A DNA stretch of 64,000 nt. Source: Flavobacteriaceae bacterium. GTDB taxonomy: Bacteria > Bacteroidota > Bacteroidia > Flavobacteriales > Weeksellaceae. The stretch spans positions 98,679 through 162,678 of the forward strand of contig JAUNUH010000008.1 in assembly GCA_030538275.1 (NCBI GenBank), written 5' to 3'. Made by a program: the position numbers and the translations under genes. Positions 34,826-43,024 of this stretch are shown here, piece by piece; position 1 is the first letter of the stretch, and each line of letters opens with the position of its first letter. The notes beneath the pieces are model-generated. The model did no database searches and was not told where the DNA came from. It saw only the letters and a program-made list of their open reading frames with translations.

Positions 34826-36946
34826 TTATTTCTTAATTACCTTCATAGTTTCTGTTTTACCATTATCCAATAAAACTCTGAAAATATAAACGCCAGCCGG
34901 CAAAGTATCTACTCGAATACTGTTGTTTACGGTAGAAATCTTGCTCAAGACTTGTTGGCCTGCAGTATTATACATCTCAACTTGTTTGATATTGTGATCA
35001 GATTTGATGTATAAAACATCCTTTACAGGATTGGGATAATAGCTGAAGCTTGCTTGTTGTAAATCGTTTACACTCATAGTGCTACAAATAAAGTTGAAAA
35101 CAAATTGCGCATCAGCACTTTGCCATTCAAAACTTGAATTTACATTGGAAAAAACATCCATATTTCCCATGATAGACGTAACACGTGTGGTTGATTCCCA
35201 AGCTATTGCGTCGGTTTCAATTTCAATCCAGTAGGTGGTATTTGCGCTTAATTCTAATGGTGAATCAAATTCAATTGTATATTTTATAAAGTCAAAATTG
35301 AAGTTTTGTCCAGTAACAAAGCTAGAAATAATATTTCCTGTACGGGTTTCGATGAGATCTCCAGGCAATCCACTATTGTCTGCAAAAACATTGAAATTGA
35401 AATAAGTCGCAGGATTTATAACAACAGGCTCCATTCCATAAACTGTTAAGTTTGTGTCTCCTACAGGAATATCTGTGGCAATTCGTTGTTGAGTATCTCC
35501 ACCGAAGAATAAACCATTCTCCAAATTATTGGATGCAACCGCAAAGTCTTCGCAGCTTTCTGGCGGAGTTGGCGGCACTTCACAAGTTAATGTTACCGAG
35601 TAAACTCCTGAGCTCACATTCCAGCCTTCAATCATGATGTAATAGGTAGAAACACCGTCAGACATGAAAGAAACTTCGGATTGTACACCACAGGCGTCAT
35701 CGTTCATGGCAATTTCATTTGAAAGGCTACAATCAGAGAAAACTCTCACTACAGTATCATATCCAGATTCGCACAATGAAACGGTAATATATTCTGGTGA
35801 ACCTTGTCCTGTGAATGAATAAAATACATCTGGCCCGTCATATCCACCAGAGTTTGTAGCTGTAATAGTGTTTCCTGTAGCGGTTTCACCACAAGTGAGC
35901 GGTATTGCATTTTCGCAATCGTCATTTTCGGGTGCAGGTTGTATTTCACCACATCTTATCCTTCTTGTGCGACTGGCCATTTCTGATGCGCAATTTGAAT
36001 TGGCATGAATATAATATCTTATCACTCCTGTTGCAGGTGCAGTCCAAGTCAATGGAGTGGTGCCGGCTGCAAAAACAGTAGTACCAGATTCATTTGAAAT
36101 GGTTATGAAGTCACTAGCGATACTACTTGAAAATGTATATTCCATTTCTGCAGTAACAGATACGTTGCTGTATTCTCCTGCCCATGTTACGGTGGTTATA
36201 GTCTCGTCAATACCTATACATGCAGGTGTGTAGGTAGAAGATGGATATAAATCTCCTGTAAGACAACCTTCCTCTTCTTCTTCCTCTTCTTCTTCTCCTT
36301 CACCATCACCCAGTATTACAATTACTGTATAATCTTCTGTTTCTCCATAATAATCAACTTCTACATCACAGGCTTTGTCTCCTGTAGCTGTTGATGCACC
36401 TACAGCCGCTACGCGAACACGCATTCTGTATTCTCCTGGTTCTACCGAAGAAGGGATTGATATACTGCCACTTACAATATTGTTACTGCCTGTACCAATA
36501 TAAGTGAATTCAGAAGTTTCAAAGATGAAATTGTTGTTGAAATCAATCCAAACCGAAACCGATTCATTCATCCAGCCATCTCCAACACCTACTGCAATTG
36601 TATAGGAATTTCCCGTTTCAACCGTGGTCGACATACTTGTGTTATCAGCGTATCCATTTGGGCTGCAGCCAGATGTGGTGCTTATGTCTCCAAAAGTTAC
36701 AGAAGTTATCATATCATTATCTGTACAATCCAATGCTGGAATACAATATTCTGTATCCAGTAGTTCCAATCCGGCTCCAATTGAGTTAAAGGTGAGAGCA
36801 GTCGTATTTTGTCTTAGAAATTGAGCGTTCTGGGAATGATCAATTTTGTTTGGACTTATCACTTGAGCGCATAGCGACCCAAATGAAAATGTGAAAATAA
36901 TTACTGCAAACATTATTTTTTGCAGATGAAGTAAATTTTGAACCAT
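34826..36946 (-). CDS. Secreted GEVED-domain protein with T9SS sorting domain
   Basis: This 706-residue protein has a signal peptide (MFAVIIFTFSFGSLCAQ, with MVQNLLHLQKI before it). A GEVED domain follows at about 75-210 (DGWMNESVSVWIDFNNNFIFETSEF, then DYYGETEDYTVIV). An acidic linker of nine consecutive Glu residues lies near 220. Two beta-sandwich regions follow (about 230-330 and 340-455; DVFYSFTGQGSPEYITVSL, then GVYSVTLTCE). A further module (about 470-615) has TYWIEIETDAIAWESTTRV. The T9SS type A tail is FSYYPNPVKDVLYIKS ... MKVIKK. It is probably exported and attached to the surface, possibly for adhesion or binding. Cysteines are frequent, fitting disulfides outside the cell. Confidence 0.87.
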   Translation of the reverse strand: MVQNLLHLQKIMFAVIIFTFSFGSLCAQVISPNKIDHSQNAQFLRQNTTALTFNSIGAGLELLDTEYCIPALDCTDNDMITSVTFGDISTTSGCSPNGYADNTSMSTTVETGNSYTIAVGVGDGWMNESVSVWIDFNNNFIFETSEFTYIGTGSNNIVSGSISIPSSVEPGEYRMRVRVAAVGASTATGDKACDVEVDYYGETEDYTVIVILGDGEGEEEEEEEEEGCLTGDLYPSSTYTPACIGIDETITTVTWAGEYSNVSVTAEMEYTFSSSIASDFITISNESGTTVFAAGTTPLTWTAPATGVIRYYIHANSNCASEMASRTRRIRCGEIQPAPENDDCENAIPLTCGETATGNTITATNSGGYDGPDVFYSFTGQGSPEYITVSLCESGYDTVVRVFSDCSLSNEIAMNDDACGVQSEVSFMSDGVSTYYIMIEGWNVSSGVYSVTLTCEVPPTPPESCEDFAVASNNLENGLFFGGDTQQRIATDIPVGDTNLTVYGMEPVVINPATYFNFNVFADNSGLPGDLIETRTGNIISSFVTGQNFNFDFIKYTIEFDSPLELSANTTYWIEIETDAIAWESTTRVTSIMGNMDVFSNVNSSFEWQSADAQFVFNFICSTMSVNDLQQASFSYYPNPVKDVLYIKSDHNIKQVEMYNTAGQQVLSKISTVNNSIRVDTLPAGVYIFRVLLDNGKTETMKVIKK

Positions 36947-37171
36947 AATAATAAAAGTTTAAAAACATTTGAAATATAAAATTGTGAATTAATTTTGACA
37001 TTAACAAATTGTTTAGAAAAAATTAATAAATTTTTGGAGGGATTTAAGTATATTTTGTTTATAACTACATCAATGTCAAATAGTTATGATTTAATAAAAA
37101 AGATGAGAAAAATTTAATAATTACCTGCTCACCATGTATATTTTTGATGAAATCTATATTAATTCGATATA

Positions 37172-37402
37172 TTATTTGGGAATGTCTTTATAGAATAGGC
37201 GAATTTGGTTTTTTTGACCTTGAATCATACTGAATAATAAATAACCCATGATGGCGCCATAACTTGTAGAGGACCAGGGGTTTGAAGTAATGGCGCAAGT
37301 TCCAGAAATGCATCCAATCTGTAAGAAATAAAGATAGCCCGCCACTCCGCCAAGTATTATTCCTACTATTTTCCATGTATTTTTCAGTAAAAAATCTTGC
37401 AT
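37172..37402 (-). CDS. Small membrane protein, DUF6132-like
   Basis: This 76-residue protein has a first helix (IVGIILGGVAGYLYFLQIG), a short loop with two cysteines (CISGTCAITSNPWSSTSYG) and a second helix (AIMGYLLFSMIQG). The loop block GCxSGTCxITSNPW is the hallmark of a small Bacteroidetes family (DUF6132 as I recall). The role is unknown; the paired Cys suggests redox or metal contact. No partner gene is close. Confidence 0.75.
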   Translation of the reverse strand: MQDFLLKNTWKIVGIILGGVAGYLYFLQIGCISGTCAITSNPWSSTSYGAIMGYLLFSMIQGQKNQIRLFYKDIPK

Positions 37403-37872
37403 TCCAAAAATTTAAAAACGTTTTGAAATTGTACAAACAGAGAGATTAAAAGAATTAATATGCAGTTGATTGAGTGTAATTTCAAAGGGATAAAATTCCA
37501 ATAAATTATTAGAATGAAATGTAACCTACGATACCGACTGAATGACCTCTTTTTTAGCGGAAATTTTATGATAAAGAATAATCGATAATTGCTGATGAAG
37601 TTTTTCATGAAAATCTCAAGAAATTTTACTGTTTTTAGCCAAAATTTGATTCATCTCACGAAAAAATTGGGTTTGAACTGAAAAATTTGGTCTCCAAAGT
37701 TTAAAAAACCGTTAAAAAGTTTAACAAAATTACATTAGTGTCAAAATTACATTTAATTTTATACATCGAGAATTCAGGTGAATTTAATTAAATATAACAT
37801 AAAATTATTGAATAAAATTTGTAAATTAATTAAAAAGACACTAACATTGTTACCACTATAAAAATTTTATTC
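37403..37872. other. Intergenic stretch without a gene
   Basis: About 470 AT-rich bases lie between divergent genes (DUF6132 and the metalloprotease). I see no ORF with a sensible product, no tRNA or known RNA motif, and no strong hairpin. TAnnTTTG boxes are not clear. It probably holds the two promoters. Confidence 0.5.
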
Positions 37873-40131
37873 ATGAGAAACATTTTATTCAAAGTGTTGG
37901 CGTTCTTGTTGATTGCGCCAATGCTGGCACAAGAATCTGTAAGACCAATTGATTTGGTGAAATTGGCATCAGAGAAGTATCAACCTGTTAAAATCTCGAT
38001 GTTTTCTGAGAGTAAGCTTCCATCCAAACAAGTTGGAGCTGTATTATCTGAATTTGTTGAAGCGAATTTGGTTTTGAGCGAGTTACAAAAAGCGCAAGAT
38101 CCTCAAACGTATTTTATGGAAATGGAAGTTCCTATTGCGCGTAATGAGCGAATTGTCCTTCAATTGGTGCGTACAGACATCTTCGAGAGTAATGATCATT
38201 ACATTGCAGAGCCTGGTCAAAGAAAGCTTGCAATGAACCCGGGCGCGCATTATCGCGGAATTATCAAAGGTAAACCAGAGACGGTTGTAGCTGTATCTGT
38301 TTTTGATGATGAAGTCATGGGGCTTGCTGCAGGCTTATATGGTTCAAACTTGGTGATAGGTCGTATAGATGGTAGTAAAAGCCACGTGATTTATCTAGAT
38401 CATCAAATCGCCAAGCATCAAAACTTTAATTGTGAAGTTCCGGATGATTTTGAGCCTTATACAGAAGCAGAAATCAACTATAGCGATCATTATGATCGTA
38501 CAGGACCGCAGTGTGTTCGTTTCTATATCGAAGTTAATAACGATATATATAGAAACAAAGGCACGGGAACTACCAATTTTGTAACCGGATTTATGAATCA
38601 AGTGATGACTTTGTATGCCAACGAAAACATCAATACTACACTGATGCCGTTGGTAATCTGGACTTCGACTTCACCCTACACCTCTACAGATACAAGTCAA
38701 TTGTTAACGCAGTTTCAGAATTACAGAACCAGCTGGAACGGTGATTTAGGTCAATTGATAGGCTATGCAGGTGGTGGCGGTATTGCTGCAGGATTTGCAG
38801 GCATTTGTGCCACCAACCGCAAGGCAAGTATGTCCTATTCTGGGATTCAGTCATCTTATAGTACGGTACCCACTTTTAGCTGGACAGTGCAGGTTGTAAC
38901 GCATGAGTACGGTCATACTTTTGGTTCGCGACATACGCATGCTTGTGTTTGGAACGGAAATAATACAGCAATTGACGGCTGTGCCGGCTTTGTAGAGGGT
39001 AATTGTTCACGCCCAGGAAATCCGTCTAGCGGTGGAACTATTATGAGTTACTGCCATCAAACCAATGTAGGCATTAATTTGGCCAATGGATTTGGTACCC
39101 AACCTGGTAACGTAATTCGTAACCGTGTTGCTAATGGATCTTGTCTCACCAATTGTAGTGGTGGTGGTGATCCAGATCCAAATCCATCTTGTAATAAAAA
39201 TGAGGTCGTGATAAAAGTAACCACAGATAGATATCCGCGCGAAACCTCATGGACCTTGAAAAACAGTGCAGGAACTGTCGTAGCCAGTGGAAGTGGATAT
39301 ACTACAGCTAATACGACCTATACCAGCAATTTATGTCTGGATGCCGGATGTTATACTTTCGAGATCAAGGATTCTTATGGTGATGGGATGTGCTGTAATT
39401 ATGGAAACGGCTCCTATACAGTGACTGTAAACGGGCAGCAAGTTGCCAATGGTGGTAATTTCCAAGCCTCGGAAACCAAGCAAATATGTACCGGAACTAC
39501 GCCGCCAGCGCCAGAGCCGAGTTGTATTGACTTTGTCATGAAATTCAAAACAGATAATTATCCAGGAGAAACCTCTTGGGTGGTACGCAATGCCAATAAT
39601 GCCATTATAGGCCAAGGTAATAATTTGACAAATAAAAATTATGAATATTCTGTTACAGGTTGTTTAGAGCCAGGATGTTATACAGTAACATTCAGTGATT
39701 CGTATGGGGATGGTTTTTGTTGTAGTTACGGAAACGGATATTATAATATATACGAAGGAAGTACATTGAAACTGAGTCAATGGGCCAACTTTGGGCGATC
39801 TATATCACATACGGTTTGTCTGGGTACAGGAATGAATGATTTACAAGGAATTCGTCCAATGTCTGATATTCCGCCGTTTACCATTGATTTTGCTGCATTA
39901 TCTCCCTTCAGGGATATGTTGCAGATTAAATTTGCCCAAGCCAAAGAAGTGATTCAATTGAATTCGGTAACGGTAACAGATGTCAATGGTCGTACGATGT
40001 ATTCCCAATCAGATGTTTCTACACGAGATTTGATCAACATTATTTCTGCTGATTGGAAACCTGGAATTTATTTTATTAATTTAACCAAAGGTGGACAAGT
40101 TGAAAGTGTGAAGGTTATGAAGAATTATTAA
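37873..40131 (+). CDS. Secreted reprolysin-like metallopeptidase with T9SS sorting domain
   Basis: This 752-residue protein has a signal peptide (KVLAFLLIAPMLAQ). A pro-region follows (about 20-195), with a typical LNPGAHYRG-like block. A metzincin catalytic domain (about 210-425) has the zinc motif HEYGHTFGSRH at 344-354 (three His and the general base Glu345) and MSYCH near 396 as the Met-turn. Two tandem modules of about 105 residues follow, each with DSYGDGxCCxYGNG and flanking cysteines. A short linker leads to a T9SS-type C-terminal domain (WKPGIYFINLTKGGQVESVKVMKNY). It is probably an extracellular protease for scavenging protein. A terminator follows. Confidence 0.92.
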   Translation: MRNILFKVLAFLLIAPMLAQESVRPIDLVKLASEKYQPVKISMFSESKLPSKQVGAVLSEFVEANLVLSELQKAQDPQTYFMEMEVPIARNERIVLQLVRTDIFESNDHYIAEPGQRKLAMNPGAHYRGIIKGKPETVVAVSVFDDEVMGLAAGLYGSNLVIGRIDGSKSHVIYLDHQIAKHQNFNCEVPDDFEPYTEAEINYSDHYDRTGPQCVRFYIEVNNDIYRNKGTGTTNFVTGFMNQVMTLYANENINTTLMPLVIWTSTSPYTSTDTSQLLTQFQNYRTSWNGDLGQLIGYAGGGGIAAGFAGICATNRKASMSYSGIQSSYSTVPTFSWTVQVVTHEYGHTFGSRHTHACVWNGNNTAIDGCAGFVEGNCSRPGNPSSGGTIMSYCHQTNVGINLANGFGTQPGNVIRNRVANGSCLTNCSGGGDPDPNPSCNKNEVVIKVTTDRYPRETSWTLKNSAGTVVASGSGYTTANTTYTSNLCLDAGCYTFEIKDSYGDGMCCNYGNGSYTVTVNGQQVANGGNFQASETKQICTGTTPPAPEPSCIDFVMKFKTDNYPGETSWVVRNANNAIIGQGNNLTNKNYEYSVTGCLEPGCYTVTFSDSYGDGFCCSYGNGYYNIYEGSTLKLSQWANFGRSISHTVCLGTGMNDLQGIRPMSDIPPFTIDFAALSPFRDMLQIKFAQAKEVIQLNSVTVTDVNGRTMYSQSDVSTRDLINIISADWKPGIYFINLTKGGQVESVKVMKNY

Positions 40132-40180
40132 TAAAAACTTAAGATTGTCTTTTTAATTTAAATTCTTCTAGCGTTTTGCA

Positions 40181-40209
40181 AAGCCGTTCCATGAGGGGCG
40201 GCTTTTTTT
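40181..40209 (+). terminator. Terminator of the metallopeptidase gene
   Basis: A 6-bp stem (AAGCCG with CGGCTT) spans a 12-base loop and is followed by seven T residues, about 50 bases past the stop. Confidence 0.65.
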
Positions 40210-40260
40210 ATTTATTATGGAAATAAATTGTATCTAAAGAGCGATACTAAAAAAAATTGA

Positions 40261-40364
40261 CAGCCCCTTGGGAGGGGCTGCCAGTTAACCATAAAAACTC
40301 AACTATTATGAAAACTTTACTTATGAAAAAATTTTCTGGTGCAAAGTTGCGAATTATTATTTGA
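40261..40364 (+). promoter_or_regulatory. Hairpin plus 18-residue leader-like ORF
   Basis: A perfect 7-bp G+C stem (CAGCCCC/GGGGCTG, loop TTGGGA; 40261-40280) is followed 27 bases later by an ORF at 40308-40364 coding MKTLLMKKFSGAKLRIII. The peptide is basic and hydrophobic. There is no U run directly after the hairpin. It may be a leader peptide or part of an untranslated RNA; I do not recognise it. Confidence 0.35.
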
Positions 40365-40436
40365 AATTGTGTAACAAATATCACAATTTCGTGTAAAAGT
40401 GATGAAAGTCATGTAAATTTTGCGAGAAATCCAAGC

Positions 40437-40664
40437 CGGTACGCGATAGGGATAGAAATGGAAATCCTTGTATTGCTGTTGTGGGTGAATCTTGAAAAGA
40501 GAAGAAAGAGTGTTGTATTGCCAAGAGTGTATTGTAGCCTATAATAAATTGCAATACAAGATTGTAATGTATAGCCCGGTCATGTGGCATCAAAGCGGGA
40601 TGGGTTTTGGGATTTGGTAGGATGTTACAGGCTTTGATGCCGCATGAATCGCCCAAAAAATAAT
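40437..40664 (+). repeat. Dispersed structured repeat, copy C (permuted form)
   Basis: The first hairpin is CCTTGTATTGC/GCAATACAAG (40466-40476, 40551-40560). It is flanked on its outer sides by AATGGAAAT and ATTGTAATG, the two halves of the loop of copies A and B. A second hairpin, GGCATCAAAGC/GCTTTGATGCC (40586-40596, 40631-40641), is followed by the shared tail TCGCCCAAAAAA. It lies between the metallopeptidase and the GH13 gene. Confidence 0.7.
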
Positions 40665-40744
40665 GTTGATTCTACAAAGAATCATGTCTGTGGTTTCGAT
40701 GGATTCATGATAATTGTTTAATTTTAACACTTTAATTGGATGGG

Positions 40745-42415
40745 ATGAAAAAGTTTTTTTGGTTGTGCGCCTGTGTTTTGGTGGCAGTAAGTTGTAAAAC
40801 GGTGCAACAGGGTGTAGGTGAGCATGTTGCGGATAGTAGAAAGATTCAAATTCCGTTTGAATGGGGGAATGCCAATGTATATTTTTTGTTGACGGATCGG
40901 TTTTATAATGGTGATAAAACCAATGATGTTGTATTGGGACGAACGGCAAATGCAGCGGTTCTGCGTGGATTTGAAGGTGGAGATTTACGAGGCGTAATAG
41001 AAAAATTGGATGCGGGTTATTTTTCGGATTTGGGAATTACTGCGATTTGGATGACGCCTTTGGTGGAGCAAATACATGGCTATACAGATGAGGGAACGGG
41101 CAAGACGTATCCGTTTCATGGTTATTGGACCAAGGATTGGACGGCAATAGACCCGAATTGGGGCACAGAGGCTGATTTGCACGAATTGGTGCAAAAGGCG
41201 CATGCGCGTGGCATCCGAATTGTGCTGGATGCTGTGGTGAACCATACTGGGCCGGTGACGCAACGGGATGGGGTTTTTCCTGCGGATTGGGTGCGTACGG
41301 AACCTACATGTTCTTACGAAAATTATACTACTACGATTGATTGTACCTTGGTGAAAAATCTGCCTGATGTGCTTACAGAAAGCCATGCGAATGTAGAGTT
41401 GCCTGAAATGCTGTTGGAGAAATGGCGTAGCGAAGGTAGGTTGGAAAAGGAATTGTCGTCGCTGAATACTTGGTTTGCCAGAACGGGATATCCGCGTGCG
41501 CCCAAATATTATATCATGAAATGGTTGGCAGATTATATTTCCAAATTTGGTATAGATGGATATCGTGTTGACACGGTGAAGCATACAACAGAGGATGTTT
41601 GGGATGATTTTGCCAAGATATGTCAGTTGGCATTTGATGATTACAATGCGGCAAATCCAGATAAATTTATGGGAGATAAAGCGTTTTTTTTGGTTGGAGA
41701 GGTATATGGCTATGGAATTGGTCAGAAATTAGATTATCATTTTCCGGATAAAAAGGTGAATTATTTTGAAAATGGGTTTCCAGCCTTGATTAATTTTGAT
41801 TTTAAAGCAGATGCGCATCAGGATTATGAGGCTTTATTTTCTTCCTATGATCATATTTTGCGTGATGAAATGAAAGGAAATACGGTGATGAATTATCTAA
41901 GCTCACACGACGATGGTTCTCCGTTCGATAAAAACCGTGAAATGACCTGGGATTCTGGGATTAAGCTTTTGTTATCGCCAGGAATTTCGCAAATCTATTA
42001 TGGAGATGAATCTGCGCGGCCGTTGCAGGTAAAGGGGGCAGAAGGTGATGCGCATTTACGCTCTTTTATGAATTGGGAAGATTTGCATAATGATGTAGAA
42101 ATCAAGTCATTGCACGAGCATTATCAGCTTTTAGGAAAATTCAGAAAGCGTCATTTGGCGGTGGGAATGGGAGCTCATAAAATGCTTTCGGCAGAGCCTT
42201 ATTGGTTTGCGCGTACATATGAGGGACAAGGATTTATAGATAAAATAGTGATTGGGCTAGATTTGGAAACAGGTGAAAAAGAAGTAATTGTGAATGATAT
42301 TTTTGCTGATGGCACGCGATTGCGTGATGCCTACTCTGGCGTAAAAACACAGGTAAAAAACGGAAAAATACAATTGGATACCGATTTTTCGGTGGTGTTG
42401 TTGGAGATGTATTAA
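40745..42415 (+). CDS. GH13 alpha-amylase-family lipoprotein
   Basis: The 556 residues start at ATG 40745 (MKKFFWLCACVLVAVSCKTV, lipobox Cys near 17); the longer open frame begins with a TTG three codons earlier. The (beta/alpha)8 barrel has the family regions DAVVNHTG (I), FGIDGYRVDTVKH with the nucleophile Asp (II), LVGEVYG with the acid Glu (III) and YLSSHDDGSPF with the transition-state Asp (IV). NANVYFLLTDRFYNGDKTND near the start is typical of secreted amylases. It is probably attached to the outer membrane or periplasmic face and cleaves alpha-glucans. No susC/susD genes are adjacent, so it is not part of a polysaccharide-use cluster here. Confidence 0.92.
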   Translation: MKKFFWLCACVLVAVSCKTVQQGVGEHVADSRKIQIPFEWGNANVYFLLTDRFYNGDKTNDVVLGRTANAAVLRGFEGGDLRGVIEKLDAGYFSDLGITAIWMTPLVEQIHGYTDEGTGKTYPFHGYWTKDWTAIDPNWGTEADLHELVQKAHARGIRIVLDAVVNHTGPVTQRDGVFPADWVRTEPTCSYENYTTTIDCTLVKNLPDVLTESHANVELPEMLLEKWRSEGRLEKELSSLNTWFARTGYPRAPKYYIMKWLADYISKFGIDGYRVDTVKHTTEDVWDDFAKICQLAFDDYNAANPDKFMGDKAFFLVGEVYGYGIGQKLDYHFPDKKVNYFENGFPALINFDFKADAHQDYEALFSSYDHILRDEMKGNTVMNYLSSHDDGSPFDKNREMTWDSGIKLLLSPGISQIYYGDESARPLQVKGAEGDAHLRSFMNWEDLHNDVEIKSLHEHYQLLGKFRKRHLAVGMGAHKMLSAEPYWFARTYEGQGFIDKIVIGLDLETGEKEVIVNDIFADGTRLRDAYSGVKTQVKNGKIQLDTDFSVVLLEMY

Positions 42416-42448
42416 AGTTTGGAATATATCAGTAAAATGAAAAGAAAG

Positions 42449-42478
42449 CCGGTTGTAGGAAATACAGCCGGTTTTTTG
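42449..42478 (+). terminator. Terminator of the GH13 gene
   Basis: AAGCCGGTTGT and ACAGCCGGTTTTTT form a stem with a few wobble pairs, ending in a T run, about 35 bases after the stop. Confidence 0.7.
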
Positions 42479-43024
42479 TGCAAGATAGCGTAGGGTAACC
42501 ATTGGATTTTGGTTTAAAGAACCTTGCTGAAAGGTGTAAAAAGCAATTGTTTATGATGGACTAAACTCGAAGTGTACCGCAAGCCTTCCCGAACCCTACT
42601 TGAATCCCTGAGGGGTTTTTTGGATGTGGGAAGAGGTTTGGTGAGCATAAGGAAAGTATGGAGTATGCATTAAGTATGTATGAAGTATTGGTAGGTTTAT
42701 GAGTTGAAATGATTTTTTGAAAAGTTCAAATATTCCTTTTCGAAATGTTAAAATTTAAGATGTAATTAGTATATTTAAGAAATATTATTTGAAAGTTAAG
42801 CGGTTTGAATTTCAGATAAATACAGATGTTGGTGGAAGGGTGGTATCTGTAATAGTAAAACGAATTATTTTTTACATGAGAATGGGTTTGAATTTTCAAT
42901 CCTATTTTTAATGGAAGATTTAATATACAATTACAAAGTTTCAAATCAATTTTTTTTGAATAAACAATTACAAATAAAACGATATCTAAATTATTTTATT
43001 ATCTTTGAATTATAAATTTTAAAA
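42479..43024. other. Intergenic stretch before the cas operon
   Basis: These 546 bases hold no credible ORF. At about 42600-42621 a small CCCTGAGGGG hairpin with a T run resembles a weak terminator. At 42654-42690 AGTATG recurs four times within about 40 bases. The last 250 bases become very AT-rich and contain the candidate cas promoter. No mobile-element ends were seen. Confidence 0.5.
43000..43007 (+). promoter_or_regulatory. Candidate -7 box of the cas operon
   Basis: TATCTTTG matches TAnnTTTG and ends 17 bases before the cas8b ATG, which would give a very short leader. No -33 TTTG is obvious. Confidence 0.5.

Noticed and set aside
36200..36320. A run of nine Glu codons in the GEVED protein as a possible repeat expansion or frameshift
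   Set aside because: The frame is intact on both sides and acidic linkers between modules are common in secreted proteins of this group.
42654..42690. Clustered AGTATG motifs before the cas operon as an operator or iteron array
   Set aside because: Spacing is irregular, the region is low in complexity, and there is no replication or regulator gene nearby.
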